Source: Roseovarius sp. MMSF_3350
GTDB lineage: Bacteria; Pseudomonadota; Alphaproteobacteria; Rhodobacterales; Rhodobacteraceae
Direction: 5' to 3'
Assembly: GCF_030733425.1 (NCBI RefSeq)
Contig: NZ_JASHIZ010000023.1
Coordinates: 1-64,000, forward strand
DNA length: 64,000 nucleotides
Both the position numbers and the translations under genes were made by a program. Under the pieces are notes generated by a model. The model was given only the letters and a program-made list of their open reading frames with translations. It made no database searches and was not told the origin of the DNA. This document shows positions 63,157 through 64,000 of this stretch, piece by piece; position 1 is the stretch's first letter; the number at the start of each line of letters is the position of its first letter.

Positions 63157-64000
63157 ATGCAGCTTGGCCCCGACAAGACAGAGCTTCTTGCGCGGTCTCG
63201 CGCCGACCTTCGCATGGGCGTGCCGGTGGTGCTGCGCGACGGGAACGCGCTCGCCATCGTCGCGGCAGCCGAAACCTGCGATCCCGCCCGCCTTGCCGCT
63301 TTGCAATCGACAGGCCTGGACCTGCACCTGGCCATCTCAGCGCGTCGCGCCGCGACCTTGAAGGCCCGCGCCTATGACGGTGATCTTGCGCGTATCGTTA
63401 TCCCCAAAGAGTCACCCCTGTCGTGGGTACAGGCCGTGGCGGACCCTGCGGATGACCTGCGCACCCCGATGAAGGGCCCGCTGACCTCTGCCCGCGAGGG
63501 CAAGGCCGACACCCACCGCGCCGCGCTGATGCTGGTGAAGTCGGCCCGCCTTCTGCCCGCCGCGCTCGTCATGGCGATCCCGGCGGAGGCGCTGGATGCG
63601 AGCCTGACCGCTCTCAACGTGGCCGACATCACCGCGCATCTGAAAGAGGCGAGCCCGATGAACAAGGTCGTCAGCGCCCGCCTGCCGCTGGTAGTGTCCG
63701 AGGCCGGGCGCCTGCACATCTGGCGCCCCGAGGACGGCGGCGAAGAGCATTACGCCATCGAGATCGGCAGCCCGCCGCGCGGCGCTGCCGTGCTGTCACG
63801 CCTGCATTCCGCGTGCTTCACAGGCGACCTTCTGGGCAGTCTGAAATGCGATTGCGGCCCGCAGCTTCGGGCGGCCCTTGCGCAGATGGGGGCGGAAGGC
63901 GCAGGGGTTCTGCTCTACCTCAACCAGGAGGGGCGCGGCATCGGCCTTGCCAACAAGATACGGGCCTACGCGCTTCAGGATCAGGGGTTCGATACGGTCG
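63157..64000 (+). CDS. ribA: GTP cyclohydrolase II with N-terminal extension (3' truncated by window)
   Basis: 281 codons are present and the frame runs off the right edge. Residues ~165 onward form GTP cyclohydrolase II: '[44 protein letters not shown]' (three zinc cysteines) and '[29 protein letters not shown]' (catalytic Arg/Tyr region). It opens GTP to start riboflavin synthesis. The first ~160 residues ('[30 protein letters not shown]...') look like a degenerate DHBP-synthase-like domain without its acidic signature. ATG 63157 is the only good in-frame start seen. Confidence 0.9.
   Translation, partial: MQLGPDKTELLARSRADLRMGVPVVLRDGNALAIVAAAETCDPARLAALQSTGLDLHLAISARRAATLKARAYDGDLARIVIPKESPLSWVQAVADPADDLRTPMKGPLTSAREGKADTHRAALMLVKSARLLPAALVMAIPAEALDASLTALNVADITAHLKEASPMNKVVSARLPLVVSEAGRLHIWRPEDGGEEHYAIEIGSPPRGAAVLSRLHSACFTGDLLGSLKCDCGPQLRAALAQMGAEGAGVLLYLNQEGRGIGLANKIRAYALQDQGFDTV

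Overview
The window is a GC-rich (mid-60s %), densely coding chromosomal segment of an alphaproteobacterium. Gene content and order place it in the Rhodobacterales, most likely a marine Roseobacter-group member. Supporting signs are a complete dcw cell-division/cell-wall cluster running into lpxC, bamD and recN; a DMSP demethylase (dmdA) next to acuI; an ectoine hydroxylase; DUF2484 proteins between murC and murB; and GC-rich dispersed intergenic repeats. I saw no rRNA, tRNA, CRISPR array, transposase or phage gene.

Layout. 1-7.5 kb: a truncated stress-type flavin-binding protein, creA, a DegT-type aminotransferase, a phosphoglycolate-phosphatase-like HAD enzyme, then glmU-glmS (UDP-GlcNAc supply) with a frameshifted DNA-alkylation-repair gene overlapping glmS. 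7.6-12.2 kb: moaA, the Kdo transferase waaA, a GT4 glycosyltransferase, a DUF4177 protein and a J-domain protein. 12.2-14.7 kb (minus strand): a stress module of sigma factor, RskA-type anti-sigma factor, secreted fasciclin protein and Tat-exported MsrB. 14.8-21.3 kb: cobS (without cobT), a lytic transglycosylase, a GC-poorer orphan Imm11-type immunity gene, a ClC transporter and an FAD-linked 2-hydroxyacid oxidase.

21.4-47.6 kb (almost all minus strand): in transcription order mraZ-rsmH-ftsL-ftsI-murE-murF-mraY-(ACT protein)-murD-[plus-strand flavoprotein and ectD]-ftsW-murG-murC-(two DUF2484)-murB-ddl-ftsQ-ftsA-ftsZ-lpxC-bamD-recN. Many neighbours overlap by 1-4 bases. Together with upstream glmU/glmS these genes cover nearly the whole route from fructose-6-P to lipid II and the divisome. 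The cluster is preceded by an 829-base gene-free leader with two MraZ-type direct repeats, hairpins and a REPIN-like inverted pair.

48.4-55.1 kb: a second, frameshifted Imm11 gene, a GNAT acetyltransferase, acuI, and a five-gene minus-strand unit (DUF2182, DUF1326, DinB-like, a small Cys protein, dmdA). A GntR/FadR regulator is divergent from this unit, and two operator-like sites lie just before its start codon. 55.3-57.1 kb: Trm112-like, LON-substrate-domain and thioredoxin-TPR proteins. 57.3-60.5 kb: an uncharacterised four-gene operon headed by a Tat-exported FAD sugar-lactone-type oxidase. 60.7-64 kb: xthA, a secreted hypothetical protein, an OmpR-type response regulator and the start of a ribA running off the window.

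Several intergenic repeat families recur, including an 11-bp-period element, an exact 37-bp element, a 28-bp element, tandem palindromes and the REPIN-like pair. Two genes are broken by single-base changes in homopolymers. These may be true pseudogenes or sequencing errors.
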